Notes: a model not told the origin generated them from the sequence alone. Positions 1-7,418 are shown, numbered from the stretch's first letter. The stretch is 13,934 nt of DNA from Methanomicrobiales archaeon (GCA_012523385.1 JAAYIO010000055.1:1-13934), one strand, 5' to 3'. A program made the numbers and translations.

Positions 1-1
1 C

Positions 2-634
2 TTCCACTATCACGGCACCGAGATCTGTGATGACGATGAACTCTATGAAGAGGAGATTAACCGGATTTACGATATTTACCTCCCATCTGACGCCTTCGTA
101 CGGTTTGAAGAGTTTATGCAGGAGACTCTCGAAGAACTCGAGGACGGCACTACTCTCTCGATATCCGGTCTGCTCCGTCACCTTGGCAAACACCTTGATA
201 CCGGCATTCTTTCGGCAGCAGCAGAGATGGATATTCCCATATACTGTCCGGCTATTCAGGATTCCATGATTGGTCTCCAATATTGGCTTTTTAACCAGAT
301 GCACAAGGTAACGATTGATGCATTTGGCGATATGAGCCAGATGATGGATATCTGTTTCAACGCAAAAAAGGCTGGGGCCTTTCTGATCGGCGGCGGTGTG
401 CCCAAGAACTATATCTTCCAGAGCATGCTCATGACACCAAAGGGCTTTGATTATGCTGTTCAGTTAACCGGCGACCGGCCTGATCTTGGCGGGCTCTCCG
501 GTGCCACACTGGCCGAGGCAAAATCATGGGGTAAGGTAACGGGTGAAGCACATGCCCAGACGGTCTATGGCGATGCCACCATTACGTTGCCTTTGATCAT
601 TGCAGCGATGCGGGAACGGATTGAGCATGCCTGA
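2..634 (+). CDS. dys: Deoxyhypusine synthase (5'-truncated by window edge)
   Basis: Deoxyhypusine synthase uses NAD+ and a polyamine (classically spermidine) to put a butylamine group on one lysine of translation factor aIF5A, the first step of hypusine formation in the cytosol. The visible 210 codons begin inside the protein (HGTEICDDDELYEE region), so about 100 N-terminal residues lie outside the window. The segment GGGVPKN and the C-terminal stretch SWGKVTGEAHAQTVYGDAT match the family. The Lys codon at 533-535 in SWGK corresponds to the catalytic lysine that forms the enzyme-substrate imine. The stop overlaps the next gene (pyrF) by 8 nt, which suggests co-transcription. The reading frame is intact. 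Assignment is from recognised motifs. Confidence 0.93.
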   Translation, partial: FHYHGTEICDDDELYEEEINRIYDIYLPSDAFVRFEEFMQETLEELEDGTTLSISGLLRHLGKHLDTGILSAAAEMDIPIYCPAIQDSMIGLQYWLFNQMHKVTIDAFGDMSQMMDICFNAKKAGAFLIGGGVPKNYIFQSMLMTPKGFDYAVQLTGDRPDLGGLSGATLAEAKSWGKVTGEAHAQTVYGDATITLPLIIAAMRERIEHA

Positions 635-1262
635 TCTGATTCTTGCGCTGGACGTCCTCAGTCGCGAGGAAGCACTCAGGGTGGCAGAGGCAACGGCCCC
701 GCATCTGGATGCAATAAAGATAGGATATCCGCTGGTGCTTGCCGCAGGTCTTGGTATTGCAGGTTCCCTGAGCGAGTTTGGCCTCCCTCTCATCGCTGAT
801 TTTAAAGTGGCTGACATCCCGAACACCAACCGGCTGATTGCAGAGCAGGTCTTTGCGGCTGGATTCTCTGCCATTATCTGTCAGGGATTTTGCGGGAGTG
901 ATTCTGTAACTGCCTGTGTGGAAGCAGCTGATGATGCTGGTGGAGAGTGCTATGTCGTAACAGAGATGAGCCATCCCGGTGCCCTTGAATATTTAAGCGG
1001 AACCAATGCTGAACGCATGGCCCGGATGGCAGTCGATTGTGGTGCTCATGGCATTATTGCACCTGCCACCCGCCCTGAGCGCGTAGCGGCACTGCGCACC
1101 ATTATTGGAGAGAGAAAGATTCTCTCGCCCGGTGTCGGTGCACAGGGTGGTGACCCTGCAGTCATTGCCTCCCTGATCGATGGCATGATCGTGGGGCGGT
1201 CAATCTACACTGCAGAGAACCTGGCAGAGGCCGCACGCGCCTATGCCCAATACCGCCGATGA
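627..1262 (+). CDS. pyrF: Orotidine 5'-phosphate decarboxylase
   Basis: This enzyme decarboxylates OMP to UMP, the last step of de novo pyrimidine synthesis. The 211-aa product has the compact length of archaeal enzymes. Visible hallmarks of the TIM barrel are LALDV at the N terminus (D9), K31, the catalytic D58-F-K60-V-A-D63 box in strand 3, SPGVGAQGGDP near residue 170, and the phosphate-binding VGRSIY near the end. I chose ATG 627 because it places LALDV where the family starts; a longer in-frame start at 600 would add residues buried in the dys gene. The start lies inside the end of dys (8-nt overlap) with no strong Shine-Dalgarno, so translation is probably coupled to the upstream gene. 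Confidence 0.94.
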   Translation: MPDLILALDVLSREEALRVAEATAPHLDAIKIGYPLVLAAGLGIAGSLSEFGLPLIADFKVADIPNTNRLIAEQVFAAGFSAIICQGFCGSDSVTACVEAADDAGGECYVVTEMSHPGALEYLSGTNAERMARMAVDCGAHGIIAPATRPERVAALRTIIGERKILSPGVGAQGGDPAVIASLIDGMIVGRSIYTAENLAEAARAYAQYRR

Positions 1263-1281
1263 TGAGTGACCGATTCTGAAA

Positions 1282-1302
1282 AACAGGCCGTCATGGCCTG
1301 TT
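1282..1302 (+). terminator. Perfect hairpin 20 nt after pyrF
   Basis: AACAGGCC (1282-1289) and GGCCTGTT (1295-1302) form a perfect 8-bp stem with a 5-nt loop directly downstream of the pyrF stop. It is placed as a transcript-end structure, but no T-run follows at once. It may be a 3'-end stabiliser or processing site rather than a classical terminator. Confidence 0.4.
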
Positions 1303-1515
1303 GGTGATGATCCCTATGAGTCACCTGAGGCAATTCCTCTTTTGATGCCGTTTGTTTCTGTTGGCTGACACCGAAAACAGCGGGTGGTGAGGCGTTGCAC
1401 ATTTTTCTTCCATTATTTAACGAAATGAAAATTTTTTACGCAAAAGCCGGAAGAATACGTCCATCGGACACTGAAGCATAAATCAGAGATTATTCCGGAT
1501 AGCACAACCCATAAT

Positions 1516-1523
1516 TTTATAAA
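1516..1523 (+). promoter_or_regulatory. TATA box for the nrdD-like gene (leaderless start)
   Basis: TTTATAAA is a near-ideal archaeal TATA box. Its centre lies about 26 nt upstream of ATG 1546, the usual TATA-to-transcription-start distance, so the transcript should begin at or next to the A of the start codon. No Shine-Dalgarno precedes ATG 1546, which fits leaderless translation. It also argues against the in-frame GTG at 1528, only 5 nt below the box. Confidence 0.6.
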
Positions 1524-1545
1524 CCAAGTGGCTGAAAAGATCCCT

Positions 1546-1908
1546 ATGAACTGGACGACGGAACAACTCAGCCTTAAAGATAAATATCCCACTCTTGAAG
1601 ATATCCCCGTTGAAGAACGCAAGTACAAGTGCCACACCTGTTACCATGTCGTCGATGACACACCCTGCCCCGCCTGTGGTGAAACACAGCTGGTGATCAT
1701 GTGCCCGCTTGACCACTGCCACTGCACCCACAGTATCACAGAGACTATTGAATACTGCCCCCTCTGTGGCCAGCCAGTCTGTCCGGAATGCGGGAGTCAT
1801 GATGTATCTCAGGTCTCCCGTGTGACCGGATATCTGGCAGATGTAGCCGGATGGAATCAGGGCAAACAGCAGGAGCTCAAAGACCGTTCCCGTTATACTG
1901 TTGCCTAA
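1546..1908 (+). CDS. Stand-alone NrdD C-terminal zinc/glycyl-radical-domain protein
   Basis: The 120-aa product matches only the C-terminal end of class III (anaerobic) ribonucleoside-triphosphate reductase. Residues 71-82 carry the C-x2-C...C-x2-C zinc site (CPLCGQPVCPEC). It is followed by GSHDVSQVSRVTGYLADV, in which G95 of RVTGY sits where NrdD holds its glycyl radical, and by WNQGKQQELKDR, the family's usual ending. The N-terminal half adds further pairs C29/C32 and C41/C44 and the cluster C53, C58, C60, giving 11 cysteines in all. The catalytic barrel with the active-site cysteine is absent, so it cannot be a reductase alone. Small homologues in methanogens are often auto-annotated as anaerobic RNR. 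It could be a partner subunit, a repair domain of the YfiD kind, or simply a zinc protein. Start ATG 1546 follows the TATA spacing. Confidence 0.75.
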   Translation: MNWTTEQLSLKDKYPTLEDIPVEERKYKCHTCYHVVDDTPCPACGETQLVIMCPLDHCHCTHSITETIEYCPLCGQPVCPECGSHDVSQVSRVTGYLADVAGWNQGKQQELKDRSRYTVA

Positions 1909-1976
1909 AAGGCTACCCGATATTCTTTTCACTCATTCACAGCGTTTTTCAACTCTGGTTAAAGATATATTCATAT

Positions 1977-2888
1977 ATGCGGTATTTTATCAAAGATGGG
2001 GCATTCTTTATCCGCGGCGCGTTTACGATGCTCAGGGCGGGCGTGCAGAGGGAGGGTAAGGGCGAGGAGGGCACCCTTCCTCACATATCAACCATCATCG
2101 CCAATCATCTGCCCCAATCCAATACAAAAGAACAGAATGATCTCATTTTTGAGACACTCCTCAGGAAAAATGGATACAAAGAGGGCGCATTTACTCTACC
2201 TGTTACGACTCCCATCGACCGGTTCTGCATCTTTGCATATGATGGGATTATGATTTTTATTCTTGCAGCCCTCGGTAGAGCAGAAGGGGCCCCCGGAACA
2301 GTTACTACCATTATCTATTCCCGTGAGCCGTTTTCGGTACCAGGACTCAGAACACTTCAGGCGACTGCTGAAGAGGCCGTGCAGAAAGCCTTTACCACAG
2401 CAGGGTATCCTGACGGCCATTCTGAGAGAAATTCTGTCTTTATGTGTTTTGAGGGAATGCAAGAGTCGCCCAATCTTCATGAGCGACTATCGCGGGCACA
2501 GACCCTCATATCTGAAACAATTGCTTATGGCATCCCTGAAATATGGGCAGTGAGTGAAACTAAACTTCCACGAATACCGGCATTCTACATCCACAGTTCT
2601 ATCAATGGGGATCGCTGGTCACGATGGAACCCTGATGGATGTCCGTATTATCCCTGCCACCCATCGTGTGCGGGTCAACGATGTGACTTCTGCTACTGTC
2701 CTCTTTACCCATGTAATGATGAATCATTGGGGAAATGGTTGGAGAGGGAAAATCAGGGGAGAATCTGGTCATGCGAAGGATGTACTCTCGTCCATGTTCC
2801 GGCTGTTGCAGACTACCTTACAGCGCATCCTGAGGCAACCCTCGAAGAACTTACATTACTACGAAAAAAAGGAAAAGAAAACGAATAA
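1977..2888 (+). CDS. cbiZ: Adenosylcobinamide amidohydrolase CbiZ fused to a Cys-rich domain
   Basis: CbiZ cleaves the amide bond of adenosylcobinamide to give adenosylcobyric acid, letting archaea salvage incomplete corrinoids. Residues 1-205 follow archaeal CbiZ: an opening MRYFIKDGAFFIRG, TIIANHLPQ, CIFAYDGIMIFILAA, PGTVTTIIYS, ATAEEAVQKAF and a final AYGIPEIW. The C-terminal part (about 215-285) is a Cys-rich small domain of the PF04071 type with C222, C227, C231, C236, C239, C241, C246, C266 and C269 and the typical CYCPLYPC and CEGCTLVH segments, probably metal-binding. The 303-aa start at ATG 1977 is chosen because MRYFIKD matches family N termini; no clear ribosome site is seen. It lies 68 nt after the nrdD-like gene and may share its transcript. 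The CbiZ part is divergent, so identity is good but not certain. Confidence 0.78.
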   Translation: MRYFIKDGAFFIRGAFTMLRAGVQREGKGEEGTLPHISTIIANHLPQSNTKEQNDLIFETLLRKNGYKEGAFTLPVTTPIDRFCIFAYDGIMIFILAALGRAEGAPGTVTTIIYSREPFSVPGLRTLQATAEEAVQKAFTTAGYPDGHSERNSVFMCFEGMQESPNLHERLSRAQTLISETIAYGIPEIWAVSETKLPRIPAFYIHSSINGDRWSRWNPDGCPYYPCHPSCAGQRCDFCYCPLYPCNDESLGKWLERENQGRIWSCEGCTLVHVPAVADYLTAHPEATLEELTLLRKKGKENE

Positions 2889-2894
2889 TTGTAT

Positions 2895-3104
2895 TTATTC
2901 TTCCATTCCGAGAGCTTCAAGAAGCTCAGCAAGGGGGATTCCGTGACCAAGTGCTGCCTGTCTCAGGGTTTCTCCGTTTGCCAAAGCACAGCCGATACAC
3001 CCCATTCCAAATCTGAAAAGGATATCTGGTGCTTCCGGCTTTTCTTTTAATACATCTGCTATAGTGCTGTCTGCGGTAACTGTCATGGCCCTTTTGTTTG
3101 ACAT
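2895..3104 (-). CDS. DUF1858 redox-disulfide small protein
   Basis: This 69-aa protein has the DUF1858 fold (the hybrid-cluster-protein-associated redox disulfide family, related to the ScdA N-terminal domain). It shows the family pattern of an N-terminal segment MTVTADSTIADVLKEKPEA, then FRFGMGCIGCALA with the paired cysteines, then ETLRQAALGHGIP. Family members are thought to act as small redox or iron-sulfur-related factors; the actual job here is unknown. It converges on cbiZ with only a 6-nt gap. Met7 (codon at 3086) is an equally good start: family members usually begin MxT-like, and the A/T-rich box at about 3110-3124 on the minus strand would place transcription near there. The shorter form would be 63 aa. 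Confidence 0.85.
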   Translation of the reverse strand: MSNKRAMTVTADSTIADVLKEKPEAPDILFRFGMGCIGCALANGETLRQAALGHGIPLAELLEALGMEE

Positions 3105-3210
3105 TCGTAGTATTTATTTTATATCATTATTGCCTGTTCCCGATCACTTTCGCACCGCACGGAGAAGTATTAATCATCAGTTTGTGCTACCCCATATCAA
3201 ACCGAACAGG

Positions 3211-3218
3211 TTTATGTA
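3211..3218 (+). promoter_or_regulatory. TATA box and leader of the RPA operon
   Basis: TTTATGTA, preceded by a purine-rich BRE-like stretch, lies about 25 nt before a likely start site near 3240. The resulting leader of roughly 25 nt holds the ribosome site GGAG at 3253-3256, 7 nt before ATG 3264. The 160-nt gap 3105-3263 is a divergent promoter region shared with the DUF1858 gene. Confidence 0.5.
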
Positions 3219-3263
3219 TCGCTTGATGAACACTACATACTAAAAAAACCACGGAGATGTAAA

Positions 3264-5576
3264 ATGGATCAAATTACTCAAACAGCAGAAAGAATCTCCA
3301 AAACTATTGAAGAACGGGGGGGAAAGCCGGATACAAATAACATTCAGGCAAAACTCCGTCTCCTGATAAACGAGTTTCTTATTCCACCAGAGGATGCCGA
3401 ACGCCAGGTAACAAATGAGATCATGCGTGAACAGCAGATCACCATACAGCGTGAAGCAGAAGATAAAAAGAATATCGCCGAACTCAAGGCCAATGACTGG
3501 GCCACCATTGAGGGAAAGGTAGTGATGCTTGCTCCCGGAGGTAATCCTGCCATCGCACAGCGGGGCATTATTGCAGATGAGAGCGGTGCCGTAGAATTTG
3601 TCATCTGGGTAAAAGCGCAGCTTACGCCTCTTGAGGAAAATGCATGGTACAGGATTGAATCCTGTGTTGCAGATGAATTCAGGGAGAAACTCAGTGTTAA
3701 ACTGCATTCGGGCACAAAAGTGGTCCCGGTGCCGGGGATGAGCCGGGTTGTCAGTCAGGATTGGCATCAGATGGCAGAGAACGTGGATGTGAAGTCTAAA
3801 GGTTCAGACGAACTAAAATCCATCGGATCTCTCAAACCCGAAGAGTGGGCAACCATTGAGGGAAAGGTTGTCAAAGTTGTTGCCGGAGGAAACCCATCCA
3901 TTGCACAGCGGGGAGTCATTGCAGATAAGAGCGGTGCGATAGAGTTTGTTGTCTGGGAAAAAGCTCAGCTCATACCACTCGAAGAGAATACATGGTACAG
4001 GATAGAATCCTGTGTTGTAGATACCTTCAAAGATACCAATAATGTCAAATTGCACTCAGGCACCAAAGTGGTCACGATCCCTGAGATGGAATGTGAGGTC
4101 AGTCAGGATTGGCATCAGATGGCTGAAAAAATATCCGGATCTTCCAAAGGGAGCCCAGACCTCAAAACAATCGCATCTTTAACGCACGATGAGTGGGCCA
4201 CTATTGAAGGAAAAGTGACCAAAATATCAGCAGGGGGCAATCCCGCCATCGCACAGCGGGGGATCATCGCAGATGCTACAGGTGCCATTGAATTTGTCAT
4301 GTGGAGCAAAGCTGAGCTAACTCCGCTGGAACAAGGAAACTGGTACAAAATTGAATCTGCCGTTGCAGACCTTTACAAAGAAAGGATGAGTCTGAAGCTT
4401 CATTCTGGGACGACAATAACGCCAATTGAAGATACCGGAAAGATGGTTTCATCAGCCGCCGATGAGATGGCAGCAGCACTGAAAATCGGCGCAGACAATA
4501 CTGATGTAGTCAGTGATATCGCATCCGTAAAACCAAATGATTGGGTGACCATCGAAGGAAAGATTGTCACACTTCAGTCACCGCCCAGTGCTTCCATTGC
4601 ACAGAAAGGCATCATTGCAGATGCAAGCGGTGCAATAGACTTCGTTATCTGGGAAAAAGCCGGGGCAGAGCCACTTGAAGAACACCGCTGGTACAGGTTT
4701 GAGAGCGCAACTATTGATGAGTACCGCAGTGCACCCAGCATGAAGATTCACTCCGGTACAAAAATCACCCCTATTGCAGAAGACCGCTTCTTAAATCCCG
4801 TCATCACCCCCCTCGCAGACCTCACGCCCGGGGTAGCTTGCGTGCGAGTCAAGATGCTCGACAACTGGGAGGTGCGTAGCGAATGGATGCTCCAGACGGG
4901 ACTTGTTGGGGATGAAACCAGCCGGATGAAATTTGTGCTCTGGAAGAACCGGGACGGAACGCCGGATGAGACCGCACTTGAGGTGGATAAGGTCTATACC
5001 ATCTATTATGCAGGGGTCGATGAATACAACGAACGATATTCATTGAATCTCTCCGGAGCCACCATCCTTGAGGAGGAAGGTGCCGATATTGAAGTCGGAA
5101 GTGATGCACGTAGTGACACTGTCTCCGGTGCTGTCGTGCAGATGAGTGCAGGCTCGGGCCTGATTAAACGGTGCCGGGTAGAAGGATGCAACCGTGCTTT
5201 ATCGCGCCAGAATTTCTGTCCTATACATGAAATGCAGCAGGATTTCCGGTATGACCTTAGGATAACCGGTGTCGTTGATGACGGCATTACCGCACACAAT
5301 GTCATCATGCAGCGGGATGCGGTTGAGAAAGTAACCGGCCTTACTCTTGAAAAAGCAATTGAACTTGCAGAGAACTCACCGCTTGGACCGGATGATGTAT
5401 TCATGCAGTTCCAGGAGCGTTTGATCGGGAGATATGTCACCTGTAATGGCTCGGATATTGAAGGCACGCTCCTTGTGCGTGATGGTGAATCGGTGAAGTT
5501 TATGACCTATGATCAGGGAGAACATGCGATGCTGATAAATCGGGCTGAAGGCAAAAAAGGAGGGGATCTCTCATGA
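3264..5576 (+). CDS. rpa: Replication protein A large subunit, multi-OB-fold ssDNA-binding protein
   Basis: Archaeal RPA coats single-stranded DNA in replication, repair and recombination. The 770-aa product has an N-terminal helical region (1-70), four tandem OB folds, a fifth OB-like segment (about 515-610), a zinc finger and a C-terminal OB-like domain. The four repeats share W-A-T-I-E-G-K, SIAQRG(I/V)IAD, GA(I/V)EFV(I/V)W, W-Y-R-I-E-S and LHSGTK. Their lead Trp codons start at 3498, 3846, 4194 and 4542, an exact 348-nt period (W79, W195, W311, W427). The zinc site is C637-x4-C642-x9-C652-x2-H655, as in euryarchaeal RPA. Clear Shine-Dalgarno and TATA sit upstream. The stop overlaps the RPA-associated gene (ATGA). 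Archaeal RPAs vary widely in OB number, so this length is long but not unprecedented. Confidence 0.94.
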   Translation: MDQITQTAERISKTIEERGGKPDTNNIQAKLRLLINEFLIPPEDAERQVTNEIMREQQITIQREAEDKKNIAELKANDWATIEGKVVMLAPGGNPAIAQRGIIADESGAVEFVIWVKAQLTPLEENAWYRIESCVADEFREKLSVKLHSGTKVVPVPGMSRVVSQDWHQMAENVDVKSKGSDELKSIGSLKPEEWATIEGKVVKVVAGGNPSIAQRGVIADKSGAIEFVVWEKAQLIPLEENTWYRIESCVVDTFKDTNNVKLHSGTKVVTIPEMECEVSQDWHQMAEKISGSSKGSPDLKTIASLTHDEWATIEGKVTKISAGGNPAIAQRGIIADATGAIEFVMWSKAELTPLEQGNWYKIESAVADLYKERMSLKLHSGTTITPIEDTGKMVSSAADEMAAALKIGADNTDVVSDIASVKPNDWVTIEGKIVTLQSPPSASIAQKGIIADASGAIDFVIWEKAGAEPLEEHRWYRFESATIDEYRSAPSMKIHSGTKITPIAEDRFLNPVITPLADLTPGVACVRVKMLDNWEVRSEWMLQTGLVGDETSRMKFVLWKNRDGTPDETALEVDKVYTIYYAGVDEYNERYSLNLSGATILEEEGADIEVGSDARSDTVSGAVVQMSAGSGLIKRCRVEGCNRALSRQNFCPIHEMQQDFRYDLRITGVVDDGITAHNVIMQRDAVEKVTGLTLEKAIELAENSPLGPDDVFMQFQERLIGRYVTCNGSDIEGTLLVRDGESVKFMTYDQGEHAMLINRAEGKKGGDLS
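5559..5565 (+). promoter_or_regulatory. Strong internal ribosome site for the RPA-associated gene
   Basis: GGAGGGG lies inside the last codons of the RPA gene, 7 nt before ATG 5573. It fixes the start of the downstream gene and indicates that the two subunits are made together from one transcript. Confidence 0.7.
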
Positions 5577-6151
5577 GCACCCCCACAGATACCCAACGAC
5601 GCTACCAGCGTGAACCCGCCCGGAGAGCATTTGCAGCAGAAGTGCGGGAGGTCCGTCTCACATTTAAGGATGGGGAGGACGAGAAGAGTCCGGTCTATGT
5701 CATGCTCCCCAGCGGCATACGGTGCAACCGTATATTCTTCTGTGGACAGGTGATCCGTAAAGAGCTGAAAGGGGACGAAAATACCTTTTATTCGGTGCGG
5801 GTACAGGATCCAACTGGGGTATTCTTTGTCAGTGCCGGTATATACCAGCCCGAAGCCAAACAGCAGATTTCGCGCATTGATGAGAGTGCATGGGTGGCAG
5901 TCGTTGGCAAACCTCAGGCACGTGACACCCCCGATGGGGCTACCTTTGTTTCAATCCGGGCGGAAGCTGCTGCTGAGATTGATGAGGATACCTACCGGAA
6001 ATGGGTCGATGAAACAGCAGGTCAGACGCTTGACCGTGCGGATGTTTTCGGCCAGACGGACGACAGCAAAAAGGCTCAGGAATTTTATGCAAATAATCCG
6101 GAAACCTATCGCCAGATGGCATTGCATGCACTTCAGCGGATAGTATTCTAA
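5573..6151 (+). CDS. RPA-associated protein (COG3390 type)
   Basis: The 192-aa product resembles the archaeal RPA-associated proteins that are nearly always encoded directly after RPA and form a complex with it. It shows an N-terminal REPARRAFAAE segment, RCNRIFFCGQV, FYSVRVQDPTGVFFVSAGIYQPEA and WVAVVGKPQ, which together form an OB-fold core (about residues 20-130). A charged, more variable C-terminal tail follows. The ATGA overlap with RPA and the strong GGAGGGG site show translational coupling and imply a defined ratio of the two proteins. The role in the complex is inferred from the family; no catalytic motif is visible. Confidence 0.88.
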   Translation: MSTPTDTQRRYQREPARRAFAAEVREVRLTFKDGEDEKSPVYVMLPSGIRCNRIFFCGQVIRKELKGDENTFYSVRVQDPTGVFFVSAGIYQPEAKQQISRIDESAWVAVVGKPQARDTPDGATFVSIRAEAAAEIDEDTYRKWVDETAGQTLDRADVFGQTDDSKKAQEFYANNPETYRQMALHALQRIVF

Positions 6152-6156
6152 TACCC

Positions 6157-6162
6157 TTTTTT
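6157..6162 (+). terminator. Oligo-T tract after the RPA operon
   Basis: A run of six T starts 6 nt after the RPA-associated stop codon. Archaeal RNA polymerase can terminate at such tracts without a hairpin. The next gene starts 24 nt later, so read-through is possible. Confidence 0.35.
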
Positions 6163-6185
6163 ACCCTGTGCATCACACATAGTGA

Positions 6186-6689
6186 ATGACAATAGACCTT
6201 TTCAGCGGTCCGCGGTCAAACCAACCATTAGGGGATGATGCATTGAGCATTACAGAAACAGATTTACTAAGAGAGATTTTAGCAGATTTTCTCGATGTAT
6301 CCGTTGATTGTATCACCCGATCATCTGGCAGACTCTATGGGTATCCTGCATATTACTGTGACAGGGAACAGGCATATCTGGTACTGAGCGAGGATGAAGC
6401 AGAAGAGGCAGCACGAAAAGCAATATCAGAGCGTGTGTGGGTCATCGCGCTTGAGTCTATCTTTGAATATTTCGGCATTGATGCATACCCTTCAGATGCC
6501 TTAGAGGCTGTCGGGAAGGAACCGCTATTTCAGGTCAATGATGAACTTCGTATAATTATTGAACGGACGTGTGGAATGGATGCCCTCGCTTCACGTATGC
6601 TTGAACTGGGGAATCGTCCTAACATTCTTGCAGATTTTGCCCAGTATGAACACCGATACCGGAATTATTGTATCTTTCGTTTGTTCTGA
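6186..6689 (+). CDS. Conserved-looking hypothetical protein downstream of RPA genes
   Basis: The 167-aa product is not recognised. It is acidic and helical, with a ITETDLLREILADFLDVSVDCI opening region, GYPAYYCDREQAYLVLSEDEAEEAARKA in the middle, and an ending LADFAQYEHRYRNYCIFRLF. The last part recalls the tail of a family of phage and bacterial hypothetical proteins that end in a pattern like FLASYDG-E-x(n)-YYIYR-T-N, with the EDEA segment also common there. That resemblance is from memory and is weak. It begins 34 nt after the RPA-associated gene on the same strand, so it may be on the same transcript, but no ribosome site stands out. Codon use and the long intact frame support a real gene. 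It converges with the recombinase-like gene at 6710. Confidence 0.6.
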   Translation: MTIDLFSGPRSNQPLGDDALSITETDLLREILADFLDVSVDCITRSSGRLYGYPAYYCDREQAYLVLSEDEAEEAARKAISERVWVIALESIFEYFGIDAYPSDALEAVGKEPLFQVNDELRIIIERTCGMDALASRMLELGNRPNILADFAQYEHRYRNYCIFRLF

Positions 6690-6709
6690 TGGTAAAAATA
6701 TATCAAGAC

Positions 6710-7342
6710 TCACTTTTTCGGTGAAATGGAGCCTTTCCATTCACCTTTCAGTTCAGGATAATTACGAAGAATCTTACTGACGGTGCTTCGGGAGACATTG
6801 AAGATCCGGCATACATCGCCAATGGTCTTTCCTGACCGCCGTGCTGCCAATAGATCGGATATTCCTTTTTCATCCAGTGCCGGTGGACGACCCGGCCGCC
6901 GGTTAGGGACCTCGCTGGTTTTTTTGTTTAGCTTTACCAGTATTTTTTGGGCTGAAAAGTGGTTTAGATAATGGAAAAAGGCACCAACAGCCTTTCGCCG
7001 TTCATCACTGTCATACCCGCCTGAAATGAAGTCTCCCACTGCCCAATAAGGAAGCGCTCCGTTTTTCAATATCAACGAGAGTCCGTTGATGAATACATCA
7101 GAATAGGTTAGTGTGGCCTCTAAATCATGGAAAATAATATTTGGAATGCCATTTTTTTCACAATAATTAAGCATCTCTACGAATTCCGGACGATTCGAGG
7201 CCGGAACCGCAGGAGGCTGATTGTCATGAAAAACACGGTCTATATCAAATCGATATTTACAGAAATTTTCAATTTCTATTTTCTGGTTCTCAAAATCAGC
7301 GGATTTGCGGCTGTTTATATATACCACTGACAGTTGTTTCAT
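6710..7342 (-). CDS. Degenerate serine-resolvase-fold protein with C-terminal HTH
   Basis: The 210-aa product has a resolvase-like N-terminal domain (about 1-110), a linking helix (112-140) and a Hin-type helix-turn-helix (about 149-193, GRPPALDEKG then SRSTVSKIL). Small serine recombinases of this layout normally cut and rejoin DNA at invertible or res sites. Aligned to gamma-delta resolvase through the downstream Gln (Q20), S11 takes the place of the nucleophile S10. The R8 position is Ile9, and the LDRLxR box reads LEATLT (L74-T79), so the positions of R68 and R71 are Ala and Thr. R51 (NRPEF) is kept. It probably binds DNA but may not recombine it; it could act as a regulator. It has its own promoter and converges with the 6186 gene. 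Confidence 0.8.
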   Translation of the reverse strand: MKQLSVVYINSRKSADFENQKIEIENFCKYRFDIDRVFHDNQPPAVPASNRPEFVEMLNYCEKNGIPNIIFHDLEATLTYSDVFINGLSLILKNGALPYWAVGDFISGGYDSDERRKAVGAFFHYLNHFSAQKILVKLNKKTSEVPNRRPGRPPALDEKGISDLLAARRSGKTIGDVCRIFNVSRSTVSKILRNYPELKGEWKGSISPKK

Positions 7343-7367
7343 CGTATCACATTCACGAGATAGCTAC

Positions 7368-7375
7368 GATATATT
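7368..7375 (-). promoter_or_regulatory. TATA box of the resolvase-like gene
   Basis: On the minus strand this reads AATATATC, centred about 29 nt upstream of ATG 7342. It predicts a transcript starting around 7345 with almost no leader; no ribosome site is seen. A second A/T-rich box (minus-strand TTTATAA near 7388-7394) is an alternative. Confidence 0.45.
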
Positions 7376-7418
7376 CTTTGATGACCTTATAAATAAATTT
7401 GGTTGGGTAAATTCGGCA

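Noticed and set aside
1263..1545. tRNA or other RNA gene between pyrF and the nrdD-like gene
   Set aside because: No T-loop GTTCRA or cloverleaf pairing is visible; only the post-pyrF hairpin, an 11-bp repeat and the TATA box stand out.
2554..2946. Alternative open frames inside the cbiZ region
   Set aside because: They have no family match, while the CbiZ/Cys-rich frame has clear motifs along its whole length.
6783..7330. Plus-strand frames opposite the resolvase-like gene
   Set aside because: They are antisense shadows; the minus-strand frame has both resolvase and HTH motifs.
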